Shown here: positions 27,208-36,006 of the stretch, piece after piece
How positions within the stretch are numbered: position 1 is the stretch's first letter
How the letters are laid out: the number at the start of each line of letters is the position of its first letter
Source of the DNA: JBIQKZ01 sp044464765
Lineage (GTDB): Bacteria > Pseudomonadota > Gammaproteobacteria > Burkholderiales > Burkholderiaceae_B
Length of the DNA: 64,000 bases
Direction: 5' to 3'
Assembly: GCA_044464765.1 (NCBI GenBank)
Contig: JBIQKZ010000006.1
Location: 123,028 to 187,027, forward strand
Notes under the pieces: generated by a model
Seen by the model: only the letters and a program-made list of their open reading frames with translations
Databases searched by the model: none
Told to the model about the DNA's origin: nothing
Made by a program: the position numbers and the translations under genes

Positions 27208-28419
27208 ATGGACGCCTATTTGATCGAGTTCGGCAATCTGCTTTTGCGCTGGCTGCATGTAATTGCGGCAATCGCCTGGATTGGCGAATCCATTTACTTC
27301 GTCATGCTGGACAACAGCCTGAAGCCGCCGGCCGCCGAAAGCAAGAAACGCGGCGTATCCGGCGAAATGTGGGCCGTGCACGGCGGTGGTTTCTACCATA
27401 ACCAGAAATACCAGACCAGCCCGGCCGAACTGCCGGAAGACCTGCACTGGTCCTTCTGGAAAGCCTATACCACGTGGCTTTCGGGTTTCGCGCTGTTCGC
27501 GGTCATGTACCTGCACAAGCCGTCGTTCTACCTGGTCAATCCCAATAGCGACTGGGCCTGGGCGGCGGCGCTGACCGGCTGGCAAGCCAGCCTGATCGCG
27601 GTGCTGTTCCTGGTATTGGGCTGGGTTGTTTACGACCAGTTATGTCGACGCATCAGCCCGAATATGGAACGCGACGGCCTGCTCAGTGTTGCCGTCGCGG
27701 TCATGATGGTGGTCGTGGCCTACGTAAGCTGCCAGATCTTCCCCGGCCGGGCCGCCTTCCTGATTACCGGCGCCGTCATGGCCACCAGCATGTCGGCCAA
27801 CGTTTTCTTCTGGATCATCCCCGGCCAGCGCCGCATGGTCAACGCCATGAAGAAAGGGGAAGCCCCCAATCCGCTGGACGGCAAGCGCGGCAAGCAGCGT
27901 TCGGTGCACAACACCTACTTCACCCTGCCCGTCGTCTTCCTGATGCTCAGCAATCATTATTCCTTCACCTTCAGTGGGGAATATGCCTGGGTCATCCTTA
28001 GCTTGTTCATCTTCTCGGGCGCGGCCATCCGCCAGTATTTCGTCTTGCGCCACCTGGGGCAAAACAAACTCGTCTACCCCATCATCGGCGTCCTGCTGCT
28101 AGTTGTCATTGGTTATATGGCGTCGCCAAAAAGCGCTCCAGAGGCCGTTGTTCCCGCAGGGCAGGAAGTCGCCCAGGTGACTACTGCGCAAGCATTGAAA
28201 ATCATGCATGATCGATGTGTGCAGTGCCACGCCGCCCAACCGTCGCAACCGGGATTCGCTTCCGCCCCCGCAGGGCTTGCACTGGAAACCGAACAGCAAC
28301 TGCTGGCGAATCCGGCCCTTATCAAACAGGTGGTGGCCAGCAATTACATGCCGCTCGCGAACCTCACCCACATGACGGATGAAGAACGCCTGCTGATTGC
28401 TCAATGGAGCGTGAAATAA
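27208..28419 (+). CDS. puuD: membrane-bound urate hydroxylase PuuD with cytochrome c domain
   Basis: Oxidises urate to 5-hydroxyisourate and passes electrons to the respiratory chain. The 403-residue protein has about eight membrane helices (first at 8-30) with the DUF989-type blocks SGEMWAVHGGGFYHNQKYQTSP and HNTYFTLPVVFLMLSNHY. A C-terminal monohaem cytochrome c domain carries CVQCH at about 331 and a Met ligand candidate in NYMPLANLTHMT. It pairs with uraH, uraD and puuE to complete urate to allantoate. Confidence 0.93.
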   Translation: MDAYLIEFGNLLLRWLHVIAAIAWIGESIYFVMLDNSLKPPAAESKKRGVSGEMWAVHGGGFYHNQKYQTSPAELPEDLHWSFWKAYTTWLSGFALFAVMYLHKPSFYLVNPNSDWAWAAALTGWQASLIAVLFLVLGWVVYDQLCRRISPNMERDGLLSVAVAVMMVVVAYVSCQIFPGRAAFLITGAVMATSMSANVFFWIIPGQRRMVNAMKKGEAPNPLDGKRGKQRSVHNTYFTLPVVFLMLSNHYSFTFSGEYAWVILSLFIFSGAAIRQYFVLRHLGQNKLVYPIIGVLLLVVIGYMASPKSAPEAVVPAGQEVAQVTTAQALKIMHDRCVQCHAAQPSQPGFASAPAGLALETEQQLLANPALIKQVVASNYMPLANLTHMTDEERLLIAQWSVK

Positions 28420-28430
28420 CACAGGCCGAA

Positions 28431-28464
28431 CGGGCCGGGGTGACTTTTTAATCACCCCGGCCCG
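28431..28464. terminator. long GC hairpin after puuD
   Basis: A perfect 13-bp stem (CGGGCCGGGGTGA and its complement) has an 8-nt loop containing five T. It begins 12 bp after the puuD stop. There is no T-run after the stem, so it may terminate weakly or protect the 3' end. Confidence 0.55.
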
Positions 28465-28593
28465 CCAGGAGCAGCACCAGTACCAACAGCACCTGCCACG
28501 CCAGCAGCACCACCCATGCCATTAACGCGCAATGGCAATAGGCATTGGGCTGCTACGCAGCATGGTCCGCTAAGAACAACATCGGGAATGCCA

Positions 28594-29157
28594 TTAAGCG
28601 TGCTGCGGTTTTTCCAGAAAATGCTGAACTTCAGCGCGCAACTGTGCAACGGTGGCAAGCGTGTCGCGCACGACCAGGGGCGCCAACCCCAAGCTGGGCT
28701 CATCGAGCATCAACAACCGGGGCTTGGCCAGGAAGGCGCGGCCCAGGGCCAGCATCTGGCGCTCGCCGCCGGACAATGTGCCCGCCAATTGCAGCTTGCG
28801 TTCGCGCAACCTGGGAAACAGCTGATAAGCCTCTTCCACCAGTTCATCGCGACTCTGACCGCACCGGCGCGAGAATGCGCCAAGCCAAAGGTTGTCCTGC
28901 ACCGTCATGGTGTTGAACCGATTGCGCTGCTCGGTGACCAGGCCCACGCCTTGGTAGATTCGGTCTTCAGTATCAAGGTCGGTAATGTCGCTGCCGTTCA
29001 GCTTGACCGTGCCGCTCGAAACGTTCAACAAGCCGACCAACGCATTGAGCAGCGTCGTCTTGCCCGCGCCGTTGGGTTCGATCACGGTGACAATGGTGCC
29101 CGCGTCCACATGCAGCGAAATATCCTTCAGCACGTCGTTGCGCAAATCCTTGAGCAA
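28594..29157 (-). pseudogene. livF-like ABC ATPase remnant
   Basis: The translation matches LivF-type branched-chain amino acid transporter ATPases: VLKDISLHVDAG, a Walker A written EPNGAGKTT (first Gly replaced by Glu), the signature LSGGERQMLALGRAF and LLMLDEPSLGLAPL. The first 20 or so residues are lost into the livG junction. The C-terminal about 50 residues are replaced by an unrelated tail (VQHFLEKPQHA). A mutated Walker A plus truncation at both ends argues against function. Confidence 0.75.
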
Positions 29158-29402
29158 GTGCGCGCGATGCCGCGTTGCGCCACCCCGCGCATGCCAACGC
29201 CATCGATGCGCCGGCCACGATAAAGGACCTGCCCTTCGGAAGGCGCCGTCACATTGGTGATCAAGTTGAATGTCGTCGACTTGCCCGCCCCGTTCGGCCC
29301 GATAAGGCCCAGGATCTCTCCTTCCTGAAGTTCGAAGGACAGATTATTCACCGCCACCAGCCCGCCAAACCTGCGGGTCACCCCGTCAAGTTCAAGCAAG
29401 GG
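29157..29402 (-). pseudogene. livG-like ABC ATPase remnant (N-terminal third)
   Basis: About 82 residues of a LivG-type ATPase: LLELDGVTRRFGGLVAVNNLSF, Walker A GPNGAGKST and QRGIART. At the point where the Q-loop partner sequence should begin, the frame runs into livF sequence and stops. The signature motif, Walker B and the rest are deleted. Confidence 0.75.
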
Positions 29403-29408
29403 CGTTCC

Positions 29409-29819
29409 CGTACTAGGCGATTCCCGGCGCGGCATGAGGCGGGTAAGCCCTTCGGGTGGACTCTTGGGCGATGTGCGTATGTACTTTGCAAGCGCCGGGG
29501 CGATCCCGTTGCGCGCCCGATGCAGCACAAGCATCAGGATGGCGCCCAGCACCACCGTTTCGAAGTTGCCCGAACGGCCCAGCAATGCCGGAAGGAAATC
29601 CTGCAGCCAATGGCGCAGCAAGGTAATGACACCGGCGCCGAGCACCGCGCCCCAGACATAGCCCGCCCCACCCAGCACCGCAGTGGTATAGGCGGCATTC
29701 CCTACAAACGCCGCCTGGCCGAACGAGGTGACGCCGGCAACACCCGTCAGCAAGACCAGGCCGACGGCCACTAGGCTATACAAGCCAACATAGGCCAGCA
29801 AATTGACATAGAAGCCCGG
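29409..29819 (-). pseudogene. livM-like permease remnant with internal deletion
   Basis: An N-terminal LivM segment (FYVNLLAYVGLYSLVAVGLVLL, SFGQAAFVG) is joined directly to the C-terminal segment (AGYVWGAVLGAGVITLLRHWLQ, GRSGNFETVVLGAILMLVL). About two thirds of the membrane core is absent. It is in frame with the substrate-binding protein tail upstream and livG downstream, giving one 250-codon chimeric frame. Confidence 0.7.
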
Positions 29820-30106
29820 CACAAGGACGAGTGCAGCGACCAGCAAGGCGCCATCGGCTGCCGTACCGGCTGTTTCCATGAACTCTTTGGTGGCGATCGA
29901 AGCATTCGATAGATATCGCCTTTGAAACCACGCTCGCGCAAGGTCATGGTGGGCAAGGCGGCCGGTGTGCCCGAGGCGGCGATCAGCACCGCATCAGGTT
30001 TCTTCATGAGAACCTTGAGAACCTGCGCCACCACGCTGGAGTCGGTGCGGCCGTAACGCTCGGCGGCAACAACGTCCACATCGTACTTGGGAGCAAGCTT
30101 CGACAC
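29820..30106 (-). pseudogene. branched-chain amino acid type substrate-binding protein remnant
   Basis: The frame SKLAPKYDVDVVAAERYGRTDSS, PDAVLIAASGTPAALPTMTLRERGFKGDIY matches the C-terminal lobe of periplasmic LivK/AmiC-type binding proteins. It then shifts frame near 29905 (continuing as ASIATKEFMETAGTAADGALL) and fuses to livM. The N-terminal half, any signal peptide and the livH permease are missing. Confidence 0.7.
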
Positions 30107-30773
30107 GGCCTGCAGGCTGCTTCACATATTGCAGCGCAGCCCTCAGCCCATGCTGCTGAAAGACATTGCTGCGGCGGCCGATATGTCCGCCAGCAAAACC
30201 CGGATGTACCTGGTCAGTTTGCTAAGGACAGGGCTGGTTTCGCAGAACGCGGCAAGTGCCTACACTCTTGGCCTTGCCACACTCAATCTGGGCATGGCGG
30301 CGTTCCGGCAGGTCGACCTGATCGACACCACCCGATCGCTCATGGCCTCGCTCACCCAGGAAACCCAGTCTCCCACGTTGTTGTCCATGTGGACGGGCAC
30401 GTCGATCACCATCATCAGCCGCAATGATTCACTAATCGATCTGCCCATCGATTTTCGGATAGGGGGCAAACCCCTTTGGTCCACACGGCAGCCGGCCATG
30501 TGTTCATGGCCTATTTGCCGCCCGAGGCTACCCGGACTGCGGTGGAACAAGAACTGGCCAATATGGGCGGCGGGCCCGCGCATTACTCTTCAAGGCTATG
30601 GCGCTCTAGCAGCACCCGTGATCGATTCCGCCCAGGAGTTGCGTTTTGTGCTCACAGTGCTTTATCGTAAAACCGGTGACGAGCAGGAAGCAAAACTCAT
30701 CAAGAATCTGCTAAGCAAGATTCGCGATGGCTTGCCAACCCCTTTTTTGCGGCCTGAGCACACCGGCGCCTGA
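30087..30773 (+). pseudogene. IclR-family regulator remnant with two frameshifts
   Basis: The translation begins inside the HTH domain (LLHILQRSPQPMLLKDIAAAADMSASKTRMYLVSLLR) and continues with an IclR effector domain (LGMAAFRQVDLIDTTRSLMASLTQETQ). Near 30470 the homologous frame moves by one (VHTAAGHVFMAYLPPEATRTAV) and near 30580 it returns (GYGALAAPVIDSAQELRFVL). The open frame persists by chance but about 40 central residues are scrambled. The start is fused to the neighbouring binding-protein remnant. Confidence 0.7.
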
Positions 30774-30817
30774 ACAGCAAGGCGTCATACAACGCTTATT
30801 TTGGATTCCGACGACCT

Positions 30818-31471
30818 ATGTCCCGTATTGCCCTCATTCACGCCCTGACCCACTCGGTCGCCCCGATCAACCAGGCATTCGCCCGCCATTGGCCGCAAGC
30901 GGAACTGATGAATCTTCTCGACGACAGCCTGTCATCGGATCTGGCCAAAGGAAGCCTGGACGCCCACATGCATGCCCGCTTCCAAACCTTGGGCGACTAT
31001 GCGGTGGACTGCGGTGTCGACGGAATACTCTTCACCTGCTCGGCATTCGGGCCCTGCATCGATGCCGTGGCTCGCCGCCATGCCAACATCCCCGTGCTCA
31101 AGCCCAACGAAGCCATGGTCGCCGAAGCGGCCGCCCAAGGAAAACGCATTGGCCTGTTGGCAACATTTGCATCTACGCTAGCCTCGATGCCCGCCGAATT
31201 TCCATCGACGGTCAGCGTTGACACCGAGCTGGCCGAGGGCGCACTGGCCGCACTGGAAGCCGGCGACCTGGCCAAACACGACGCCCTGGCCGCGCAAGCG
31301 GCCCAACGGCTGCTTGAGCGCGGCTGCGACCTGATCGCGCTGGCGCAGTTCAGCCTTGCGCGGGCGGCCGACACCGTGCGCCAAGCTGTGCCCGTCCCTG
31401 TGCTGACTACCGTGGATAGCGCCGTGGCCAAACTGCAGCGCCAACTATCGGCGGCCTCAACCCACGCATAA
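30818..31471 (+). CDS. aspartate/glutamate racemase-family protein
   Basis: The 217-residue protein belongs to the Asp/Glu/hydantoin racemase superfamily, whose members use two cysteines as acid and base. The first is visible in GILFTCSAFGPCIDAV (about residue 69). The second active-site region, normally a Cys near residue 175, reads IALAQFSLARAA without an obvious cysteine, so racemase activity is uncertain. It appears intact, unlike its upstream neighbours, and its stop overlaps pilV on the opposite strand. Confidence 0.75.
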   Translation: MSRIALIHALTHSVAPINQAFARHWPQAELMNLLDDSLSSDLAKGSLDAHMHARFQTLGDYAVDCGVDGILFTCSAFGPCIDAVARRHANIPVLKPNEAMVAEAAAQGKRIGLLATFASTLASMPAEFPSTVSVDTELAEGALAALEAGDLAKHDALAAQAAQRLLERGCDLIALAQFSLARAADTVRQAVPVPVLTTVDSAVAKLQRQLSAASTHA

Positions 31472-32470
31472 ATACCCCCGGACACGCCCTTCGGGGGCCG
31501 TATCCGAACCGCTTTCCGAGATACGCACCTTGTCGTAATGCGGCGGACAACTGCAATCGCCCGTCACGGGGTTCAAGGTACTGATCGTACAGCCATGAAC
31601 CGTGCTGGTCGAGTATCCACCACCGCCCTGCCCTCCTGCAGAGACCCAGCGATTACTCCGGCATACCAACAATCCGCCGTAATATTCGCGGGCGACCTGG
31701 CCGTTCACTGCGCACGCCGTGCCCGAGAACTCTTGTGCGCCGATGAGCACGTGGCCCTCCACCGTGAGCGAAGCCTGGGCCTGGATGTTTTCACGGATGG
31801 TTGCGGTCCCCTGGAATAATGGATCACGGGTATCGCCAACCCGCAAATAATTCAGGGCATCGAGTTGCTCGGCGGTAACGGCCAGCGCCACCGTGCCGAT
31901 GGGCAACATCGGCTCACCGTCGACCGGCGGATTGCGAAAAGAAAACCCCGCTCCCAGAATTTTTTCAGGCTGCCTCCGGGTTACCGCGCCGCCCTTGCCC
32001 TGGGTGGCCAGCAACCATTGCGCCACCATTTGCTCGTTGACCTCGGCGCCGACCCGCCTTGCCAGGGGCGCACTGCTATACACCAGACCTTGCAGGACAC
32101 AGGCTGAACCGGGGCACTCGTTGTCGCGAAGCACGCGGATGCGAACCGCGAGTCCTCGACCTCCCGACTCTGGAAAGCCCGACGACAATAATCGGTCGGC
32201 CTTGAACTCAGCCAAGGTCGGCGCTGACCAGTCGGCATAGCCCTGGCCGGCCAGGGCGCCGACCCCGGGCGCTTGCACCAGCTCATTGCCATAGCGCAAC
32301 AGGTAGCCCCGAACGGCATCGTTCACTGCCAGCATCCACGACGCCGTCGACTGAGCCAGCGCATCATCAAGGCGATTGGCGACGGTGCCGGCGGCGAATA
32401 TCGCCAGAAGCGTCGCAAGGCACATGGCAATCATCAGCTCCAGCAAGGCAAAGCCTCGTTGACGGGACAT
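31457..32470 (-). CDS. pilV: PilV-like type IVb prepilin / minor tip pilin
   Basis: In R64-type thin pili, PilV is the tip adhesin. The 337-residue protein starts MSRQRGFALLELMIAM, a class III prepilin leader with Gly before Phe and Glu at +5, followed by a hydrophobic helix. The C-terminal half has the PilV pattern (QAQASLTVEGHVLIG, GTACAVNGQVAREYYGGLLVCRS) and a Cys-rich end (CTISTLN, CSCPP, YLCVG). It is one fixed reading frame with no inverted shufflon cassettes alongside. It is the last gene of the pil operon. Confidence 0.82.
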   Translation of the reverse strand: MSRQRGFALLELMIAMCLATLLAIFAAGTVANRLDDALAQSTASWMLAVNDAVRGYLLRYGNELVQAPGVGALAGQGYADWSAPTLAEFKADRLLSSGFPESGGRGLAVRIRVLRDNECPGSACVLQGLVYSSAPLARRVGAEVNEQMVAQWLLATQGKGGAVTRRQPEKILGAGFSFRNPPVDGEPMLPIGTVALAVTAEQLDALNYLRVGDTRDPLFQGTATIRENIQAQASLTVEGHVLIGAQEFSGTACAVNGQVAREYYGGLLVCRSNRWVSAGGQGGGGYSTSTVHGCTISTLNPVTGDCSCPPHYDKVRISESGSDTAPEGRVRGYLCVG

Positions 32471-32478
32471 GCCGGCGC

Positions 32479-33063
32479 CTATCCGGCAAAGAACACAAAG
32501 GTATTGACATCGCCCTGCCCGCACCGGGATTCTGCATTAAGCGCGTTATACGGCGTAGTGGCGCTTTTGACCTCGGTAGCCCCTTGAGTGTCTGACGCCA
32601 CGGTGATGGTGTGGGCAACCCGTTGCATGACGGACGCAAGCGACGGGCAAGCCACATGACTGACGTTCGAAAGCGTCAGTGCGAACGATGCGCCGCTGTC
32701 AGCGGATGCGACAGATACTTCGCCTGCCGCGCCCAGGCCATGTAGAACCTTGACGTCGCCGCCGCTTTCACTGATCGAAAAGATGCTGGATTCGCGCACC
32801 AGGCGCGCAAAGTGCGCGGTATCGATGTCCGCATACGGTTCAGCGGTGACGTTGGTCGCATTGATGGTCGTCTGCAAGACAAAACGGGCAAGCTCCTCAC
32901 CCACCTTGGGCACCTTGCTTTCCACCAGATAACCTCCTATCGCCGGAATACCGATGATGGCCAACAACAAGACGATTGCGGTAACAATAGACACCTCGAC
33001 CAGCGAAAACCCCTTTTGCGAGCGCACAGCCTTACGCAACCCAACGCTTTGAGTGATAACCAT
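32479..33063 (-). CDS. pilS: PilS-like major type IVb prepilin
   Basis: Candidate main pilus subunit. The 194-residue protein from ATG 33063 has a prepilin cleavage motif QKGFSLVEVSI (Glu at +5) and a hydrophobic helix IVTAIVLLLAIIGIPAIGGYL. A globular domain follows with two cysteines (VACPSLAS and ESRCGQGD) that could form the usual C-terminal disulfide loop. It precedes pilV by 8 bp. Confidence 0.82.
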   Translation of the reverse strand: MVITQSVGLRKAVRSQKGFSLVEVSIVTAIVLLLAIIGIPAIGGYLVESKVPKVGEELARFVLQTTINATNVTAEPYADIDTAHFARLVRESSIFSISESGGDVKVLHGLGAAGEVSVASADSGASFALTLSNVSHVACPSLASVMQRVAHTITVASDTQGATEVKSATTPYNALNAESRCGQGDVNTFVFFAG

Positions 33064-33089
33064 GAGACCTCCTGAATGAACGCGCGCCA

Positions 33090-34238
33090 CTATTGGCTCG
33101 CGTAGAAAAGCATTAACGAACGGCGCAACTCATCAATCACTGCGTAATGCCAAATGCCCAACGACAACAGGCCGGAAACGCAGAAAAGCAACAGCCCCCA
33201 GCGCAGCGCCTGCACCTGGCGGGCCACGTCGATCAACACCTTCTGCTCCATACGCCGTTTAATCAGGCCCAGAGCGCGCACCAGCCCATGCGCCTGCGTC
33301 ATGTCGTCCAGGAACCAGAATGTTTCCCTGTCAAGAAAGCCTGTATCGAACGTGTCGGCGCCCACCAGGCCGGCGTCAATCCGGCGCAACATGGTTTCTA
33401 TCTGCCATTGCTGCCAGTTGGATCCGCCTATGCGCTGCATGGCTAAGGCGGTTCGCAACTGAGTGAAGGCAATCTCGTCACGATTCAGAATGACCGTCAA
33501 TGCCGCCACCAGTTGCAACCCGCCCACCTGGCGGTAGATCTTCCACACGAAGTAGTGATCCAGGCGTCGCCGCAAAGAGCCTGTAAGATTGGGCAAGGAC
33601 CAGGCCATCCACGCCGCCAACCCCACCCCTCCTACGGCCACCAACACGCCGTAATCGCGAATCGCCGCAGACAGCCCGAACAACCCCTGCGTCAGTCCGC
33701 CGTAATACTCTGAAGGCAGCATGGCGAACACGGTTAATAGCTGAGGAACAGTAAACACCGGTATCGCCAGCATCATGGTCAGGAAAACCAGCATGGCTGC
33801 AAGCGCCGACCATAAAGCCGTTCCGGCAATGCGTCGCGCCTGTCGCATCAGGCCCTGCAACCCGGCCAGATCGCGCAGAACCCCGGTCAACGCCGCATTG
33901 CCCGCCAATTGGGCGCTGCGGATAATGCTTAGCTCGCCCAGGGGAACGCACTCCAGCCAGGTGGTGTACAGATCACCCCCCGACAACACGAACACCCGCG
34001 CCCACTGGCGCGAAAGGCGCCCACGCGCATTGTTGGCCCCGTAACGCTGGGCGTCACGCTCGAAGATGGATCGCAAGGTGCGACTACCCTGCAAACCTGC
34101 CAAAAGCGCTGCAAGGTATTCGTAGTATTCTCCCCTTGATCGCCCAAAGCGTCTTTTATCGAGCGCGAAGTGCATGCGGCCTGCAAGTGCCCGCTGGCCG
34201 CCATCAGAAGCCGTTTCCAGGTTTTTTACTGTGCTCAT
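33090..34238 (-). CDS. pilR: PilR-like inner-membrane platform protein (T2SF domain)
   Basis: Integral membrane protein expected to couple the assembly ATPase to pilin. The 382-residue protein has a short cytoplasmic region and a membrane helix (ALWSALAAMLVFLTMMLAIPVF). A second hydrophobic pair (YGVLVAVGGVGLAAWMAW) and a C-terminal helix (WGLLLFCVSGLLSLGIWHY) complete the GspF/PilC-like layout. It overlaps the pilQ-like ATPase by 4 bp. Confidence 0.82.
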   Translation of the reverse strand: MSTVKNLETASDGGQRALAGRMHFALDKRRFGRSRGEYYEYLAALLAGLQGSRTLRSIFERDAQRYGANNARGRLSRQWARVFVLSGGDLYTTWLECVPLGELSIIRSAQLAGNAALTGVLRDLAGLQGLMRQARRIAGTALWSALAAMLVFLTMMLAIPVFTVPQLLTVFAMLPSEYYGGLTQGLFGLSAAIRDYGVLVAVGGVGLAAWMAWSLPNLTGSLRRRLDHYFVWKIYRQVGGLQLVAALTVILNRDEIAFTQLRTALAMQRIGGSNWQQWQIETMLRRIDAGLVGADTFDTGFLDRETFWFLDDMTQAHGLVRALGLIKRRMEQKVLIDVARQVQALRWGLLLFCVSGLLSLGIWHYAVIDELRRSLMLFYASQ

Positions 34239-36004
34239 GCGGAAACCCTAGACAATGCCCGACGGATAGCCACGCTTCGATGAGCAGGCGCCACGAACGG
34301 CTGGAATGCCGCCTCGATATCGCGCGGATCGATTTGCCCGGCAAGCGATTTATGCATGGCGCAGTGCATCGCCGAGGTGAGCTCGTTGAGCTCGGCCTGC
34401 GCATCGAAAACCGGTTCGGGCCGTTCCAGCAAATAGGCCAGACTGTCGGCCTGTCGTATGCTTTGCAGGAAATGCGATTGCACGGACGGAACGAGGTGCT
34501 CGGCAACCACGGTACGACCACAGTAGCCGCCAAGGTCGGGGGCATGCTGAAGCAGGCAGGCTGGACAACCCTGGGGGTTGCGTATGCGCAAGCCCTCAAT
34601 TGCACCGGAATAGGCATGCGAAACGGCATCGAGCCATTCGGAAAAACTGCGCGTTCCCGTCCACATTCGCCGCAGTTGGTGGTTATGCAGAAGCTCACGC
34701 AAAGGCAGGGCGCATTGCGCGCAAAGCTCGGGCACGAGCACTTGATAAACCAGAAGCTTGAGGACACCGGGAGTCGCCATGAAATCGCGGGAAACGCCAA
34801 TGAAATCGGATGCAAGACGCTCTGGAATCAAGGCCGCCGAGGGTGCGTGGGTGGTGCTGTACACACTGACACCCGAGCCGGCCAGATCCATAAAGGCCCG
34901 GCCGGTTTCCTGGTCCCGGATCTCGCCCAGCAGGACATCGTTCATGGCCGAGCGCTTTAATGTGCGAAGCTTGGAGGCATACGCCGCGTGAGCCGGCTCG
35001 CCAAGATTGCGAACCAGCGTATTTTGAAGCGCACCGGGAATCAGGTATTCAACGGGGTCTTCAAGCGTGATGACTTTGCGGTGCGAGGGAATGCGCGCCA
35101 TTAAAGAGGCCAGCGTAGTCGACTTGCCCGACCCTACTCGCCCGGCGAAAAGAATGGCTCCCCCGCTGGTGTGCAATGCATGGTCGATGGCCTGGATCTG
35201 GTGCGGCAGATAGCCCAGCCCCGACAGCGACTTCAGTGACGTTGCCCCATCGCGGCGCAACAGGCGCAGGCAAACACTGGGGCCCTGGTCCGTTGCCAGC
35301 GACGCCCAGCGCAACAATACCGGCCGGCCATCCACGGACTTGATCAGGCTGCCCTGCTGCTCGATCAGTGGGTCGAAGACCGCGCCATTCCCACCGCGAA
35401 TATCCATCCAGGCAACGGCCAGCATTTCCATCAGGGTTGCGGTGGGAATGCGCTGGAAGCGCTCGGGTGCGACATAGCGCCCCGACAGTGTGAAATACAC
35501 GTCGGACTCGGCCTCTTGCACGCGAATATTGATATGCAAGTCGCTGGCATCGTTATGAACACCCCAGTCGACAAGCTCCTGAAACGCATCGGCCAAGGCA
35601 GTGGGTGAGCTATCACGCACCGCAGGATGACGAGCCTCCAACGCCGCTGCGGTGACCTGATTGCGCGCGATAGCCAATAGCAGAGGCGCAGTGAGGATAT
35701 AGCGCGAAGGGTCGGCCAGTTCGTAGCCACGTTGCTGAAGCCGCCGGGCCAGCTCGTCGGCCTGGTCACCACCCACATGCTCGGCCAATCCTAAAATGGC
35801 GGCCGAATGGTTCGCAAGCAACACGGGGCACAGTCGAGCGGCCAAGGACTCAACATCGAGTTCCCGGCTGAGCGTGCGCAAGAATGCGGGTTTGAGTGAA
35901 CGCAAGCCATCAAGCCCAGAGATCACCCTAGCACGCGTCATATCGAAACGCGGCAGAGGCTCGGGCCTTGCCGGGACGAAAGCGCGTTTGTGAAAGCTTC
36001 GCAT
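34235..36004 (-). CDS. pilQ: PilQ-like type IV pilus assembly ATPase
   Basis: Motor ATPase of the GspE/PilB superfamily, named PilQ in R64-type systems (not the secretin PilQ of type IVa pili). The 589-residue protein has Walker A GRVGSGKST, the Asp box KVITLEDPVEYLIPGALQ, Walker B-like DVLLGEIRDQETG, the His box STTHAPSA, and zinc-type cysteine pairs (CAQC, CPAC). ATG 36004 has a very strong AGGAGG site 6 bases upstream. It lies 2 bp after pilP. Confidence 0.87.
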   Translation of the reverse strand: MRSFHKRAFVPARPEPLPRFDMTRARVISGLDGLRSLKPAFLRTLSRELDVESLAARLCPVLLANHSAAILGLAEHVGGDQADELARRLQQRGYELADPSRYILTAPLLLAIARNQVTAAALEARHPAVRDSSPTALADAFQELVDWGVHNDASDLHINIRVQEAESDVYFTLSGRYVAPERFQRIPTATLMEMLAVAWMDIRGGNGAVFDPLIEQQGSLIKSVDGRPVLLRWASLATDQGPSVCLRLLRRDGATSLKSLSGLGYLPHQIQAIDHALHTSGGAILFAGRVGSGKSTTLASLMARIPSHRKVITLEDPVEYLIPGALQNTLVRNLGEPAHAAYASKLRTLKRSAMNDVLLGEIRDQETGRAFMDLAGSGVSVYSTTHAPSAALIPERLASDFIGVSRDFMATPGVLKLLVYQVLVPELCAQCALPLRELLHNHQLRRMWTGTRSFSEWLDAVSHAYSGAIEGLRIRNPQGCPACLLQHAPDLGGYCGRTVVAEHLVPSVQSHFLQSIRQADSLAYLLERPEPVFDAQAELNELTSAMHCAMHKSLAGQIDPRDIEAAFQPFVAPAHRSVAIRRALSRVSA

Positions 36005-36006
36005 GA

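Noticed and set aside
28452..28703. Minus-strand frame ending in a Gly/Ala-rich tail (GMGGAAGVAGAVGTGAA)
   Set aside because: It overlaps the livF remnant and the puuD hairpin and uses a frame with no homology. The Gly/Ala tail is a result of GC-rich CAGCAC repeats read on the other strand.
29127..29879. 250-codon ORF as a novel permease-ATPase fusion protein
   Set aside because: The two halves are broken LivM and LivG pieces missing most of both domains, including the ABC signature. It reads as deletion debris, not a designed fusion.
30476..30670. Separate 64-codon gene inside the IclR region
   Set aside because: It is the middle of the IclR protein in its ancestral frame and not an independent gene.
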